The notes beneath the pieces were generated by a model that worked only from the letters and a program-made list of their open reading frames with translations, was not told the origin of the DNA and did no database searches. A program made the position numbers and the translations under genes. From contig NZ_JAABOQ010000005.1 in the NCBI RefSeq assembly GCF_010671565.1, positions 434,001-498,000 on the forward strand: a stretch of 64,000 nucleotides of DNA, written 5' to 3'. Positions 33,857 through 43,992 of this stretch are shown in pieces; position 1 is the stretch's first letter, and each line of letters opens with the position of its first letter. Source of the DNA: Spongiivirga citrea (GTDB taxonomy: Bacteria; Bacteroidota; Bacteroidia; Flavobacteriales; Flavobacteriaceae).

Positions 33857-35581
33857 ATGCATAAATACCTCGTAATTCTACTATTAATCACTATCAATAC
33901 ATTTACAAGTTGTGCACAACGTAACAAGCAAGATTATTCAGGGGAATGGATAGGCTTTTTACCCAATAAAAACAGTTTCAACTTTGGAGTTTCAATAGAA
34001 AAATTAGAATCGAATACATATCATCTTACCATTGCCAATGATAAAGTAGTTATTGATGAGCAATTGGCATCTTCGAGCGATGAAGGCATTGTTTTTAGTG
34101 TTGATGAACAGTTGTTTTTCAATTTGAAATATGATGCTAATAAACAGCTAATTAGCGGATTTATTAAAACTGGAAAATTGATATACCATGTTAACTTTCC
34201 TAAAACAGCTGATGGTGCGTTTGTTGGCGTATGGAATCCGTTTATGGTAGATAATGGTTTGCAATCTGACGATATTAATCTGTATGTAGAGCATACTGAT
34301 GATGGCGGGATGGTGGCCTATCCCTTTTTTGGCGATCAACGATTTAGAGGAATGTGGACTGGTGAATTTAAAAAAGAAGGAGAAACATTGTTGTTTCGGG
34401 ATAGCATGACCGGACTTAATTTTCGCGCTGCATTATTAGATAGTAGTATAGAACTCGAGATGTTCTTGTCTGATGTTTTAATTGCAAAAACAAGCTTAAC
34501 ACATACTGATAATGGATGGGAATACAATCAAAATCCCATAAAACAGCAACAAAACACAAGCACACCAAAGGAATTAAATGATGGCTGGACAACAGCCAAT
34601 ATTGATGAATTGGGAATTAATGAAAAAGGACTAAACAAATTAATAGATAGTGTTAAAGCCAACAAATTGGTCAATACACACAGTGTACTTATTGCCAAAG
34701 AGAATAAGTTGGTTTTTGAGGCGTACTTTGATGGGCATAACGCCAAAATTCCCCACGATTTACGTTCGGCTTCCAAAAGTATTTCATCAGCTATGATTGG
34801 TATTGCAATCGATGATAAAATAATTAAGGATGTTGATGAGAAGTTATATGATTTTATACCTGCTGCCTATCAATATACTAAAGACGAAAAAAAGGCGAAT
34901 ATCAAGCTTAAAGATTTACTGACTATGAGCTCCGGGCTTGACGTTAACAATTTAGCTTCTGAGGACTATTATCAAAACCCTAATACAAACAAGGGTAAAA
35001 AATGGCTTCAAAGTGTGCTAGAAGCCCCAATGATACAAACTCCAGGAACCTATGCCGATTATGGCTCTGCAAATCCCTTTTTATTGGGTGTATATTTAAA
35101 CGAACGCTTAAACATACCGCTCGAACAGTATATGCACGAAAAACTCTTTGCTCCTTTGGGTATTACCAATTATATCAATCAGACAGACGATTCTGAAACC
35201 ACACCTTATTTTGGTGGCGGTATGTTGTTAACCTCTCGGGATCTACTCAAATTCGGGCAGTTGTTTTTAAATAAAGGCAATTGGAAGGGTAACCAGGTTA
35301 TTTCTGAAAAATGGGTAGAAGAGTCCTTTCAAAAACACATGCAGTTACAAGATGTAAGAGATAAAAATCAATATGGCTATTTGTGGTGGCACGACACCTA
35401 TGAGGTGAATGGAAAATCGATTGAGACTATTGAAGCTAGGGGCGCTGGTGGGCAGTTTATTTTCATAATTCCGGAGTTAGAATCAGTAGTTGTTATTACA
35501 TCCGGAAACTTTAGAAATAGAAAAGGTAACCAACCTAGAGATATTTTGCAGGCGTTTATTTTGCCAGCTATGTTGAATTAA
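33857..35581 (+). CDS. Exported serine hydrolase, beta-lactamase class C fold, with N-terminal beta domain
   Basis: A 574-residue protein with a signal peptide that may be lipidated (FTSCAQ). Residues 25-230 form a beta-rich domain (YSGEWIGFLPN, GVWNPFMVDN). The class C beta-lactamase/penicillin-binding-like domain follows, with SxxK SASK (Ser304, Lys307), a Tyr-motif region ADYGSANPF and a GAGGQFIFIIPE segment in place of the usual KTG-like strand. Family members are often esterases or peptidases, not antibiotic resistance enzymes. The place between AraC and GH3 suggests it de-esterifies or trims a glycan, which is inference. Confidence 0.88.
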   Translation: MHKYLVILLLITINTFTSCAQRNKQDYSGEWIGFLPNKNSFNFGVSIEKLESNTYHLTIANDKVVIDEQLASSSDEGIVFSVDEQLFFNLKYDANKQLISGFIKTGKLIYHVNFPKTADGAFVGVWNPFMVDNGLQSDDINLYVEHTDDGGMVAYPFFGDQRFRGMWTGEFKKEGETLLFRDSMTGLNFRAALLDSSIELEMFLSDVLIAKTSLTHTDNGWEYNQNPIKQQQNTSTPKELNDGWTTANIDELGINEKGLNKLIDSVKANKLVNTHSVLIAKENKLVFEAYFDGHNAKIPHDLRSASKSISSAMIGIAIDDKIIKDVDEKLYDFIPAAYQYTKDEKKANIKLKDLLTMSSGLDVNNLASEDYYQNPNTNKGKKWLQSVLEAPMIQTPGTYADYGSANPFLLGVYLNERLNIPLEQYMHEKLFAPLGITNYINQTDDSETTPYFGGGMLLTSRDLLKFGQLFLNKGNWKGNQVISEKWVEESFQKHMQLQDVRDKNQYGYLWWHDTYEVNGKSIETIEARGAGGQFIFIIPELESVVVITSGNFRNRKGNQPRDILQAFILPAMLN

Positions 35582-35743
35582 AACATACCCTAGAGCCAAT
35601 TCTTATTTTCTAGAGAAGTATTTTTTTCAGTTGCAGTAGTCATTCATAACCCGTTTATGGCTCTTCCATCTATAACCTAGGCTAACAATTGATTGCTCAT
35701 TATCGTATATTTATGATAACTAGCCACTCTAATGTTAGAATAG

Positions 35744-38158
35744 ATGAAAAAAGCAGTTCGAGTATCCTTAAAAGCAATCGGTATCCTTATTCTTTTATTA
35801 ATACTATTAGCCCTAGTAGGCTGGTGGTATGTCAATTCGACCTTCCTAAATTTTGAAAAGGATTATGCAGAAAAAACTGTGTTCAACGAATTAACCATCG
35901 ACGGTCATACCTTTTTAGATAGAAACGGAAATGAGAAATTGGATATTTATGAAGATAACCGAAAGTCCACAGATGAAAGGGTAGCTGATGCACTATCGCA
36001 AATGACCTTAGAAGAAAAAATACACCTTCTTAAAGGTTCGGGAATTAACTCCGCTCTAGGTAGAGGCGACACTGCTGTGCCAGGTGCGGTAGGAACAATT
36101 GTTCCAACACCGCGTTTGGGCTTACCAACGATTTATTTATCCGATGGTCCGGCAGGATTGCGAATTGCTCCTAAGCGCGAAGGAGAAGAGCGTACCTATT
36201 ATTGCACGGCTTTTCCAATAGGCACTTTATTATCTTCTACTTGGAATACTGATTTAGTCAACCAAGTAGGGACTGCTATGGGTACAGAGGCTAAAGAATA
36301 TGGAATAGATGTGATTTTGGGTCCGGGTGCAAACATCCATCGCCATCCATTATGTGGCCGAAATTTTGAATACTATTCTGAAGACCCAGTACTAACGGGC
36401 TTTATTGGTGCTGCAATGATTAACGGTATTGAGTCTCAGGGCATCGGTACTGCAGTAAAACATTTTGTGGCGAACAATCAGGAAACTGATCGCAATTTTA
36501 ATAATGCCATTGTTTCTGACAGAGCCATGCGCGAGATTTATTTGAAAGGCTTTGAGATTATCGTAAATAAATCGCAACCCTGGACCATCATGTCCTCTTA
36601 CAACAAGATAAATGGGACTTATGTACCCGAAAGTAAAGATCTTTTAACCGATATTCTCCGAGATAATTGGAAATTTGAAGGCCTTGTAATGACTGATTGG
36701 TTTGGTGGCGATGATGCGGCTGCAATGATTGCAGCAGGAAATGACTTGTTAGAACCAGGTACAAAAAAGCAATGGAAAGCTTTGGAAGAAGCTGCTGAAG
36801 AGGGAACACTTTCTGAAACGGCAATTAATACCGCAACTAGACGCATTCTGAAGTTGGTGATGCAATCTAAAAAGATGCAGAACTATAAATATGTTAACAA
36901 TCCCGATTTAGATGCGCATGCGAAGATTACACGTCAGTCTGCCGCAGAAGGAATGGTACTGTTAAAAAATGAGCAGGTATTACCAATTGCGAATGCCGAA
37001 AATATCGCATTATTGGGGGTAACCTCATACGACTTTATTGCCGGCGGTACGGGTTCGGGCGATGTGAATGAAGCATACACGATCTCATTAGAACAAGGAC
37101 TTGAAAATGCTGGTTACACTATCAATAAAAAAGCAAAAGATCTCTTTGAATCACATAAAGCAACTAACGAAGAAGCGTTTGTCAAACCGGAAGGCTTAGA
37201 TGCGATGACCAATCCATACTTTCCGCCAAGAATGGCCTATTCTAAGGAAGATTTAGCTGATATTGTCAAAAGCGCTGATGTGGGTATAATCACTATTGGA
37301 AGAAATAGTGGAGAGGGTGGCGACCGTGTAGAAAAAGATGATTTTCTATTATCAGATACCGAGCAAAAAATGATAAGCGATGTATGCTCGGCATTTAGAG
37401 AAGCTGGTAAAAAAGTAGTGGTGGTTATGAATGTAGGCGGTGTCATTGAAACAGCTTCTTGGAAAGCTCAGCCCAATGCCATTTTATTGGCTTGGCAAGG
37501 GGGACAGGAAGGCGGTAACTCCGTTGCTGATATTTTGAGTGGTAAAGTCAACCCAAGCGGGAAATTACCAATGACTTTTCCTGTAAATTTAAATGATCAT
37601 GCTTCTAATGCGAACTTTCCACTAGATGGGGAACCAATCGACTTTATTAAAATGCTTACAGCTAGCAAGGAAGAAAAGCCGGAAGATGAACAAATAAAAA
37701 ACAAGGATTATACAAATTATGAAGAAGGTATTTATGTGGGATATCGCCATTTTGATAAGGCAGAATTAAAAGTGTCTTATCCCTTTGGTTATGGTTTGTC
37801 ATATACTAACTTCAATTATAGTGATTTGAATGTTCAGATAGAAAATGATACGATTTCTATATCAGTTAATATTACAAACTCGGGTGATCTCGCAGGGAAA
37901 GAGGTGGTGCAAGTCTATACTTCTAAACCAAATGCAACTATCGATCGCCCTGTAAAAGAATTGCGGACATTCACTAAAACTAAAAACCTTAATGCTGGTG
38001 AATCAATTAATTTGAATTTTCAGATTCCTGTTTTGGAACTGAGTTATTGGTCAGAGACTACATCAAAATGGGAATTGGAGAAAGGAATATATCGTATACA
38101 AGTGGGTACTTCATCAAGAGCAATAAAACTTTCTGAAGACGTCGAGATAATTATATAA
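35744..38158 (+). CDS. Glycoside hydrolase family 3 beta-glucosidase, membrane-anchored
   Basis: An 804-residue retaining exo-glycosidase. An N-terminal hydrophobic helix (IGILILLLILLALVGWWYV) acts as an uncleaved anchor or signal. The sequence FLDRNGNEKLDIYED right after it is an EF-hand-like loop often seen at the start of GH3 enzymes in this phylum. The TIM-like domain has the catalytic nucleophile Asp318 in GLVMTDWFGG and the KHFVANNQE motif. The alpha/beta sandwich domain and a fibronectin III-like domain (about 700-804, NITNSGDLAGKEVVQVYTS) complete the usual architecture. It most likely finishes the breakdown of oligosaccharides released by the GH30 enzyme. Confidence 0.93.
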   Translation: MKKAVRVSLKAIGILILLLILLALVGWWYVNSTFLNFEKDYAEKTVFNELTIDGHTFLDRNGNEKLDIYEDNRKSTDERVADALSQMTLEEKIHLLKGSGINSALGRGDTAVPGAVGTIVPTPRLGLPTIYLSDGPAGLRIAPKREGEERTYYCTAFPIGTLLSSTWNTDLVNQVGTAMGTEAKEYGIDVILGPGANIHRHPLCGRNFEYYSEDPVLTGFIGAAMINGIESQGIGTAVKHFVANNQETDRNFNNAIVSDRAMREIYLKGFEIIVNKSQPWTIMSSYNKINGTYVPESKDLLTDILRDNWKFEGLVMTDWFGGDDAAAMIAAGNDLLEPGTKKQWKALEEAAEEGTLSETAINTATRRILKLVMQSKKMQNYKYVNNPDLDAHAKITRQSAAEGMVLLKNEQVLPIANAENIALLGVTSYDFIAGGTGSGDVNEAYTISLEQGLENAGYTINKKAKDLFESHKATNEEAFVKPEGLDAMTNPYFPPRMAYSKEDLADIVKSADVGIITIGRNSGEGGDRVEKDDFLLSDTEQKMISDVCSAFREAGKKVVVVMNVGGVIETASWKAQPNAILLAWQGGQEGGNSVADILSGKVNPSGKLPMTFPVNLNDHASNANFPLDGEPIDFIKMLTASKEEKPEDEQIKNKDYTNYEEGIYVGYRHFDKAELKVSYPFGYGLSYTNFNYSDLNVQIENDTISISVNITNSGDLAGKEVVQVYTSKPNATIDRPVKELRTFTKTKNLNAGESINLNFQIPVLELSYWSETTSKWELEKGIYRIQVGTSSRAIKLSEDVEIII

Positions 38159-38262
38159 AGGGGTTTAGGTGCAATTTAATGTTAAAGATTAGAACGAGTT
38201 TTTTTAAGACGCAACGTATTTAAAATGCACACATCTTAAAATCGGATAATATCTTAGAACTC

Positions 38263-38898
38263 ATGAAAAATTCGCTACTGATTTTGCTTTTTACATGCCT
38301 GTTTTTAAACTCAAAAATACTTCGGGCACAGGATGCTGACCCAAGCAAAATTAGGATTGGAATATCCGCAAGTTTAGAAAGTAATTTGAGTTCAGAAATG
38401 ATCTTTTTTAGCGATGTTACTGGATTCTCTGCTGATTATGATAAGTTTAATTATAGGATTGGCGCTGATTTAGAGTATTTTTTGAATAGCAACTTTACAA
38501 TTAATACTGCAATTAACTATTCCAATAAAGACTTTACAGGTACATACTTTTGCTTCGTATGTGATTTTATCCAACCACCAAACCCAGAAACTTCAGACTT
38601 TAGATATATTGAAGTTCCCATGACAATGAAGTACTATTTCCTTCCAAATAAAACTCGATTATTTGGTGAAGCCGGACTTAACAGCCTGTTCGCCTTGAAT
38701 AATCTTGAACTTGATGCAAGAGTAAATAACTACGTACTCGGATTAAAACTTGGAGCTGGAGTTGAATATAATTTTAGTCAGCGACTAGCTCTGCAACTTA
38801 AAGTTGATCACAATAGAAGCATTTCAAAAGTCTTAAAGGATTCCGATTTTGGATTTCGGACTTTAAATGTTGGATTTGGAATATTGAAGAGGCTATAA
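38263..38898 (+). CDS. Outer-membrane beta-barrel protein (PorT/OmpW-like size)
   Basis: A 211-residue exported protein (signal LLILLFTCLFLNSKILRAQ) with the alternating strand pattern and glycine turns of small outer-membrane barrels (IRIGISASLES, RIGADLEYFLNSNF, KLGAGVEYNFSQRLALQLKVD, NVGFGILKRL). It fits the general outer membrane beta-barrel families of Bacteroidota. Function is unknown. It is not clearly linked to its neighbours. Confidence 0.8.
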   Translation: MKNSLLILLFTCLFLNSKILRAQDADPSKIRIGISASLESNLSSEMIFFSDVTGFSADYDKFNYRIGADLEYFLNSNFTINTAINYSNKDFTGTYFCFVCDFIQPPNPETSDFRYIEVPMTMKYYFLPNKTRLFGEAGLNSLFALNNLELDARVNNYVLGLKLGAGVEYNFSQRLALQLKVDHNRSISKVLKDSDFGFRTLNVGFGILKRL

Positions 38899-38993
38899 AT
38901 AGACTTGTTTATTAGTGTCCATAACTAAATTCTGCTCATTTTATTTCCGCAATAAATACTTAACTTAACAACTTTCAATTTTCGTTGTAAGTA

Positions 38994-39536
38994 GTGAATT
39001 CCAAAATAACAATCCATATGGTATCCAGTCTTGATGGCTTTATAGCCAAAAAAGACAGGAGTGTTTCTTGGATGCAATCCAATGATACCTATGCAGCTGG
39101 TAAAGCTCTTACCCAAGAATATATCGCTGAATTTTTAAAATCGATTGATTGTTATGTTATGGGCGCACGTACCTATGAACATGCCCTAGAACTGGGTTGG
39201 CCTTATGGAGATAAACCTGTTGTAGTGCTAAGTCATAAAGCACATAAAAAAGATAAAGAAACTGTCAATTTTTATTCAGGAGATCTTACTGAGTTGGTAA
39301 ACGGACAATTAAAATCCAATTACAAAAATATCTGGATGGTGGGAGGATCGAAGACCACCAAAGAATTCCTTCGATTAAATCTTGCTGATGAAATCGTGCA
39401 ATCAATCATACCCATTATTCTGGGTGATGGAATATTGTTTTTTGATTATGTTGGTAAAGAATTGCCTTTGCATTTAAAGGATATCACCGCCTTTAAAGAT
39501 GGGATGGTGGAGTTGAGTTATGAAATAAAGAAATAA
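38994..39536 (+). CDS. Dihydrofolate-reductase-like (RibD C-terminal) protein
   Basis: A 180-residue cytoplasmic protein of the RibD C-terminal/dihydrofolate reductase-like superfamily: VSSLDGFIAKKDRSVSWM, YVMGARTYE, WPYGDKPVVVLS, IWMVGGSKTTKEFLR and QSIIPIILGDGILFF. It likely binds NADPH and reduces a small molecule; family members are often of unknown substrate. I keep the GTG start at 38994 because it supplies the first strand (KITIHMVSSLDG); the ATG at 39018 would remove it. Confidence 0.87.
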   Translation: MNSKITIHMVSSLDGFIAKKDRSVSWMQSNDTYAAGKALTQEYIAEFLKSIDCYVMGARTYEHALELGWPYGDKPVVVLSHKAHKKDKETVNFYSGDLTELVNGQLKSNYKNIWMVGGSKTTKEFLRLNLADEIVQSIIPIILGDGILFFDYVGKELPLHLKDITAFKDGMVELSYEIKK

Positions 39537-39550
39537 ATGAATTTTTCCAT

Positions 39551-40138
39551 TTGAAACCAAAACCGCCATACCTTAAAGGAAAATCAGTTTTCATAGTCTC
39601 CATTCTTGTAATCGTTACGACTTCATTGACTGTTTATTTTACTGGAATAGAATCACATCGTTCGATTACTGCTAACTTTTATTGGTCTCTGTCAATCATT
39701 GGATCGTTACTTTTTTTGTTTATGACCTATGGGTTATACGTTGGCTTAGGATTGCAAGATGACTATCCGAAGTTTAAGTTGTTCAAGAGGGGTGATCTAC
39801 TACCAGATATTTTTACCCCAGATAGCACAAATATTGATATTACAACAGATGTGGGAGATGGCTGCGAAGGAGTTGTTATTTCTGTTTTATTGTGGATAGG
39901 AATGACGATTCTTTTTTTCTTGTTGTTTCTACTACTTGAAGCCCTATTTTGGATTTCAATTTTTATTCTACTTGCTACTTTGTACTGGGTTTTCTTTCGT
40001 GCATTAAAATTGGTTTTTAGCAAGTCAAAGGAAACAGCTGGAGATATTGGTGTTTCAGCGATGTATGCGCTGAGCTATACCATCTTATATATGGGTTGGA
40101 TTTTTGGAATTGTATATCTAGTTGAAATAGTTAGGTAA
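39551..40138 (+). CDS. Multi-pass membrane protein of unknown function
   Basis: A 195-residue protein with about four hydrophobic segments (VFIVSILVIVTTSLTVYF; SLSIIGSLLFLFMTYGLYVG; a long run from VVISVLLWIGMTILFF through ILLATLYWVFF; and ALSYTILYMGWIFGIVYL). A Cys-containing soluble loop between helices 2 and 3 has DITTDVGDGCEG. The frame has no ATG at its start; TTG 39551 is the likely initiator, 14 bases after the previous stop, so it may be co-transcribed. No family is recognised. Confidence 0.7.
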   Translation: MKPKPPYLKGKSVFIVSILVIVTTSLTVYFTGIESHRSITANFYWSLSIIGSLLFLFMTYGLYVGLGLQDDYPKFKLFKRGDLLPDIFTPDSTNIDITTDVGDGCEGVVISVLLWIGMTILFFLLFLLLEALFWISIFILLATLYWVFFRALKLVFSKSKETAGDIGVSAMYALSYTILYMGWIFGIVYLVEIVR

Positions 40139-40272
40139 CATAGCTTTTAAATTAAAGCATCTTGAAAAACACCTACTTCTAGTAAAACTACTATTACTCA
40201 ATTTTACATTTAAATCATTGTCACAGTGGGTTATTTATGACGTCTTTAATAAAACACTATAATTTTTATTCA

Positions 40273-40965
40273 ATGAAATCATTTCTTTATTTACTTGCAT
40301 TCCTTCCAATTGTATGTAGCGCGCAAAAGACCTATTATAAAATGCCTGACAACCAAATTTTTTCGAAACAGGTGTTCGATATATTTGATAAAAAATTCAA
40401 AAACGAAGGTGTCTTTGAAATGAAAATCAAAGAGAGAATCGTAAAAAAAGATTCAATCATCAATATTGTAGAAATATTAGAATTAAAAAAAGGAAAAGCT
40501 AAATTAACTAGTACATCCACCAAAAAATCTTCTTTTGATCCTTTTACTAAGCATAAGGAAAAGATAGGTGAACATTTTGATATTAGTATGTTCAAAAAAC
40601 CGAATGGAAGCTTCTATGACAAGACTGATATCGCTGGAAAACCAACCTTTATTAATATGTGGTTTATTAAATGCCCTCCGTGTATAAAAGAAATACCTCT
40701 ATTTAATGAGGTAAAAAAAGCATATGGAGATCAGGTGAATTTTCTGGCAATCACTTTTGATACCCAGGAAAAGGTTAAACAATTTTTAAAAATCAAAGAT
40801 TTCGATTTTACTCATATTACTGATGCACGAACTCAATTAGATGAAATGCAAGTTAATGCCTACCCAATGAACATCATATTAGATAAAGATGGCGTCATTC
40901 AATTTGTTAGCGGGAATGTATCAGCAAAGCGACAAATAACCGACCTACTTGATAAATTACTTTAG
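40273..40965 (+). CDS. TlpA-like thiol-disulfide oxidoreductase
   Basis: A 230-residue exported thioredoxin-fold protein. I start at ATG 40273 (signal FLYLLAFLPIVCSAQ); an in-frame ATG 36 bases upstream would spoil the signal. The redox centre is CPPC (Cys134, Cys137) in WFIKCPPCIKEIPLF, and the cis-Pro loop is NAYPMNIILD. The first 100 residues are a separate domain with unclear role. It probably reduces or oxidises periplasmic thiols. The family is AhpC/TSA-TlpA. Confidence 0.88.
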   Translation: MKSFLYLLAFLPIVCSAQKTYYKMPDNQIFSKQVFDIFDKKFKNEGVFEMKIKERIVKKDSIINIVEILELKKGKAKLTSTSTKKSSFDPFTKHKEKIGEHFDISMFKKPNGSFYDKTDIAGKPTFINMWFIKCPPCIKEIPLFNEVKKAYGDQVNFLAITFDTQEKVKQFLKIKDFDFTHITDARTQLDEMQVNAYPMNIILDKDGVIQFVSGNVSAKRQITDLLDKLL

Positions 40966-40977
40966 TTTTCTAAACCG

Positions 40978-41532
40978 TTATCCAGCTCGTTTCTGAATCA
41001 GGCGAATTTGCCCCATATGATTCGCTTGATGCTCCATCACATGATACCATGCCCAGTGATAGTTCATTCTGCTAGCTTTGGTGTTTAACCAAGCATCATC
41101 CTTAGTCTTAAGCATCTTTTTAGTGTCAGCACGCACGTCATCCCATATGTCTAGATAGTACTTAATTGGTTTTCCTTTTAATAATTTAGAATCTCTACCG
41201 CTTTCACCTAAGCCTAAAGCCAGGCCCCAGGTTTTTTGCTCTTCTGCATTAAACTGTCTTCCTTCAAAAGTGTATAACTGATAATATTTTTCAGTCGCCG
41301 CTAAATGATAAATCATTGCGCCAATTCGGTTGGCATTGTCATCTAATAGAAAATCAGTTTGCTCCTGATTAAGATCTCTAACCGATGAAGTGACACGTTC
41401 CTTCAGGTCATCTAACATTGTAATAAGTACTCCAATATTTGGTGAGTATCCTTCAATCGATTTGATTTCATATTGGGCTTGCGAAATAAATGAAATCAGT
41501 AAAAAACTGATCGCTAAAGCTGCTTTTTTCAT
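40978..41532 (-). CDS. Exported DinB-family protein
   Basis: A 184-residue protein with a signal peptide (ALAISFLLISFISQAQ), unusual for the mostly cytoplasmic DinB superfamily of four-helix metal-binding proteins. Likely metal ligands are His in GAMIYHLAATEKYY and the two His in VMEHQANHMGQIRLI. The family includes thiol-transferases and enzymes of unknown function. It converges on the TlpA-like gene with a 12-base gap. Confidence 0.82.
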   Translation of the reverse strand: MKKAALAISFLLISFISQAQYEIKSIEGYSPNIGVLITMLDDLKERVTSSVRDLNQEQTDFLLDDNANRIGAMIYHLAATEKYYQLYTFEGRQFNAEEQKTWGLALGLGESGRDSKLLKGKPIKYYLDIWDDVRADTKKMLKTKDDAWLNTKASRMNYHWAWYHVMEHQANHMGQIRLIQKRAG

Positions 41533-41635
41533 GGTTGTCGTATTAGTTATTTCTTAAACATATAAAACAATAGCGTGCCTTGCAACTATTAGAAATGTCT
41601 TAACTTGAATTTATAATTATGTTGTTTCCCTTTTT

Positions 41636-42784
41636 ATGATTGAAGAAATTAAAACTTTACGCAAAGAACTTCATCAACATCCAGAACTATCTGGTTTTGA
41701 AAATCAAACTTCAACAAGAATTAAAGACTTCATAACTAAACATCATGAACCCACTTTCATAATCGATAAATTGGGAGGAAATGGTGGACTTGCAGCCGTA
41801 TATGATTTTTCAGATAAAGGACCTACAATAGTTATACGATGCGAGCTGGATGCATTACCTATTCGAGAAACTAATACGATTGATTATCGATCCAACATTG
41901 ACGGTGTTTCGCACAAATGCGGACATGATGGTCATATGGCAATCGTCGCAGGGCTTATTTTTTGGATTAAAGAGCAGAATTTTGACAGAGGTAAGATTGT
42001 ACTGCTTTTTCAACCAGCCGAAGAAACTGGAAAAGGGGCTTATGCCGTTTTACAGGACAAACGTTTTCAATCATTAAATCCTGACTATGTATTTGCCTTA
42101 CATAATATTCCCGGGGAGCCAATGCATGAAATTATTGTCATGGATTCTAATTTTTCAGCAGAAGTTCAAAGCTTGTCAATTCACTTAAAAGGAAAGGAAG
42201 CCCATGCAGCAGAGCCTGAAAATGCCATAAACCCTGCCAAAGCCATTTCGGAATTATTGTCAGCTTTAACACAAATGAATAATAATAATCCGAATGATAA
42301 TGATTTTGCTGTTCTGACTCCTGTTCATCTTACGATGGGCGAGAAAGCTTATGGTATTTCTCCTGCAGAAGGAGAACTTCATTATACCATTCGAACTTGG
42401 AATACAGCGATGATGGATGGTTTAAAAGCTGAAATTATCAAGACTGTCAAAACAATAGCAAGTGCGCATCAGCTTGAATACAAAATCAATTGGTTTGAGC
42501 ACTTCCCCGCTTCAAAAAATGATGCCGATTGTGTAAATCAAATCAAAAAGGCTGCTGAACAAAGCGGTTTCAATATCCAACATCGACCATATCCATTTAA
42601 ATTTGGTGAAGATTTTGGCTGGTTTACAAAAGACTATAAAACCGGAATGTTCGGATTAGGTTCTGGCTTAAATACCCCGGCTTTACATCATGCGGATTAC
42701 GATTTTCCAGAGGAAATTCTAGAAACCGGAATGAGAATTTTTCAAGCTCTAATTGGTAATTTGATAAAGGGCAATAGAGATTGA
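41636..42784 (+). CDS. M20-family amidohydrolase/peptidase
   Basis: A 382-residue cytoplasmic metallo-amidohydrolase of the IAA-amino-acid hydrolase/HipO subgroup: LRKELHQHPELSGFE at the N-terminus, RCELDALPIRE and HKCGHDGHMA with metal ligands, FQPAEETGKGAYAVL, and a dimerisation domain (about 180-290). It hydrolyses N-acyl amino acids or similar amides. The C-terminal His of the metal centre is in ALHHADYDF. The start ATG at 41636 gives the normal family N-terminus. Confidence 0.93.
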   Translation: MIEEIKTLRKELHQHPELSGFENQTSTRIKDFITKHHEPTFIIDKLGGNGGLAAVYDFSDKGPTIVIRCELDALPIRETNTIDYRSNIDGVSHKCGHDGHMAIVAGLIFWIKEQNFDRGKIVLLFQPAEETGKGAYAVLQDKRFQSLNPDYVFALHNIPGEPMHEIIVMDSNFSAEVQSLSIHLKGKEAHAAEPENAINPAKAISELLSALTQMNNNNPNDNDFAVLTPVHLTMGEKAYGISPAEGELHYTIRTWNTAMMDGLKAEIIKTVKTIASAHQLEYKINWFEHFPASKNDADCVNQIKKAAEQSGFNIQHRPYPFKFGEDFGWFTKDYKTGMFGLGSGLNTPALHHADYDFPEEILETGMRIFQALIGNLIKGNRD

Positions 42785-42819
42785 GAATCAACCACTAACC
42801 TTTACCCTTAACCCAAGAT

Positions 42820-43914
42820 TCAAACCCGAATAACTTTCCCTTTCTTGTACAACCAATAAGCAAACAGCCAAACCAACATTGTAATGCTCAATGCAAATAA
42901 AAGACTGCCTAATTTATCGCCAATAGGTTGAAATACCTTTTGATACAAAAGCGCATATCCGTTACTCTCTTCGATTTTTATAATGCGCATCAATATTTTT
43001 ACAACAACTATAGATAGTACATAACTAATCAGCGGATTCCTGCCGAATACTTTGAAAACAAAAGCCCATTTGTCAAGTTTCATAATATCGATGACCCAAA
43101 TTAAGAGCGCCCAGACTAAAGTGATGATTCCTGAGGTAAAAAAGACATAAGAGCCAGTCCATAGAGGCTTGTTTATTGGATAGATTATGTTCCATAGTAA
43201 TCCCAGACCGATAGCAGTAATTCCGAAAAACAGTAGATTTCGTGTTTTACCGTTTACCAAAGCATTCGATTCCATAAAATATCGACAGACTAAGTAGCCC
43301 AATAAAACCTGCCCCGCTGATGATAAGGTTCCTAGCAATCCTTCTGGGTCAAATGGGATTCCGAAACCGCCATACACATGTTTTTCGCCGACTAATATAA
43401 TATCTAAAGGACCGCTAATATTTCCATCTAGCGCAAAAGGATCAGCTCCAACCGGAAAGAAATACAGTATTCCCCAATGAGCAAGAAGTAATACGACAAA
43501 TGCGATTATAATATGATTTCTCTTTTTAATAAAACTCAAAATAAAACCTGCCAACAAAAATGCTAGAGCGATGCGCTGCAGCACACCAAAAATTCTTAAA
43601 TCAACAATATTCTGATGATAAAAAGGAAACCAGTTTAAAGCGAGTCCAATTAAAAGAATGAGTAGCCCTCGTTTTAATACTTTACCAAAGAGTAATTTAT
43701 TACTTGAACTCGCCTTTTTGAAAGAGATAAACATTGACATACCAACGATAAATAAGAAGCTAGGAAAAACCAGATCAGTTGGAGTAGTGCCATGCCATTT
43801 AGCGTGTAAAAGGGGTGCATATACATGGGACCATGACCCTGGTGTATTGACCACGATCATTAAAAAGATGGTAAGGCCTCTTAAAATATCGATCGATTGA
43901 ATTCGATTTTTCAT
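42820..43914 (-). CDS. Heparan-alpha-glucosaminide acetyltransferase-like membrane protein (DUF5009/NagX type)
   Basis: A 364-residue protein with about ten membrane helices. The start, SIDILRGLTIFLMIVVNTPGSWSHVYAPL, and the following HAKWHGTTPTDLVFPSFLFIVG match the DUF5009/HGSNAT-like acyltransferase family (the His in HAKWHG is a conserved candidate active-site residue). Members may acetylate amino sugars across the membrane, a role proposed in glucosamine use by NagX-type proteins. It stands alone on the minus strand. Confidence 0.9.
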   Translation of the reverse strand: MKNRIQSIDILRGLTIFLMIVVNTPGSWSHVYAPLLHAKWHGTTPTDLVFPSFLFIVGMSMFISFKKASSSNKLLFGKVLKRGLLILLIGLALNWFPFYHQNIVDLRIFGVLQRIALAFLLAGFILSFIKKRNHIIIAFVVLLLAHWGILYFFPVGADPFALDGNISGPLDIILVGEKHVYGGFGIPFDPEGLLGTLSSAGQVLLGYLVCRYFMESNALVNGKTRNLLFFGITAIGLGLLWNIIYPINKPLWTGSYVFFTSGIITLVWALLIWVIDIMKLDKWAFVFKVFGRNPLISYVLSIVVVKILMRIIKIEESNGYALLYQKVFQPIGDKLGSLLFALSITMLVWLFAYWLYKKGKVIRV

Positions 43915-43992
43915 TAGTCTGTTGGTTTAGTTGGAGAAGTGAAGTTACAATTTTCGTTTTTTGTTGAATAAACTGTAATAAAAAGGGAGAGG

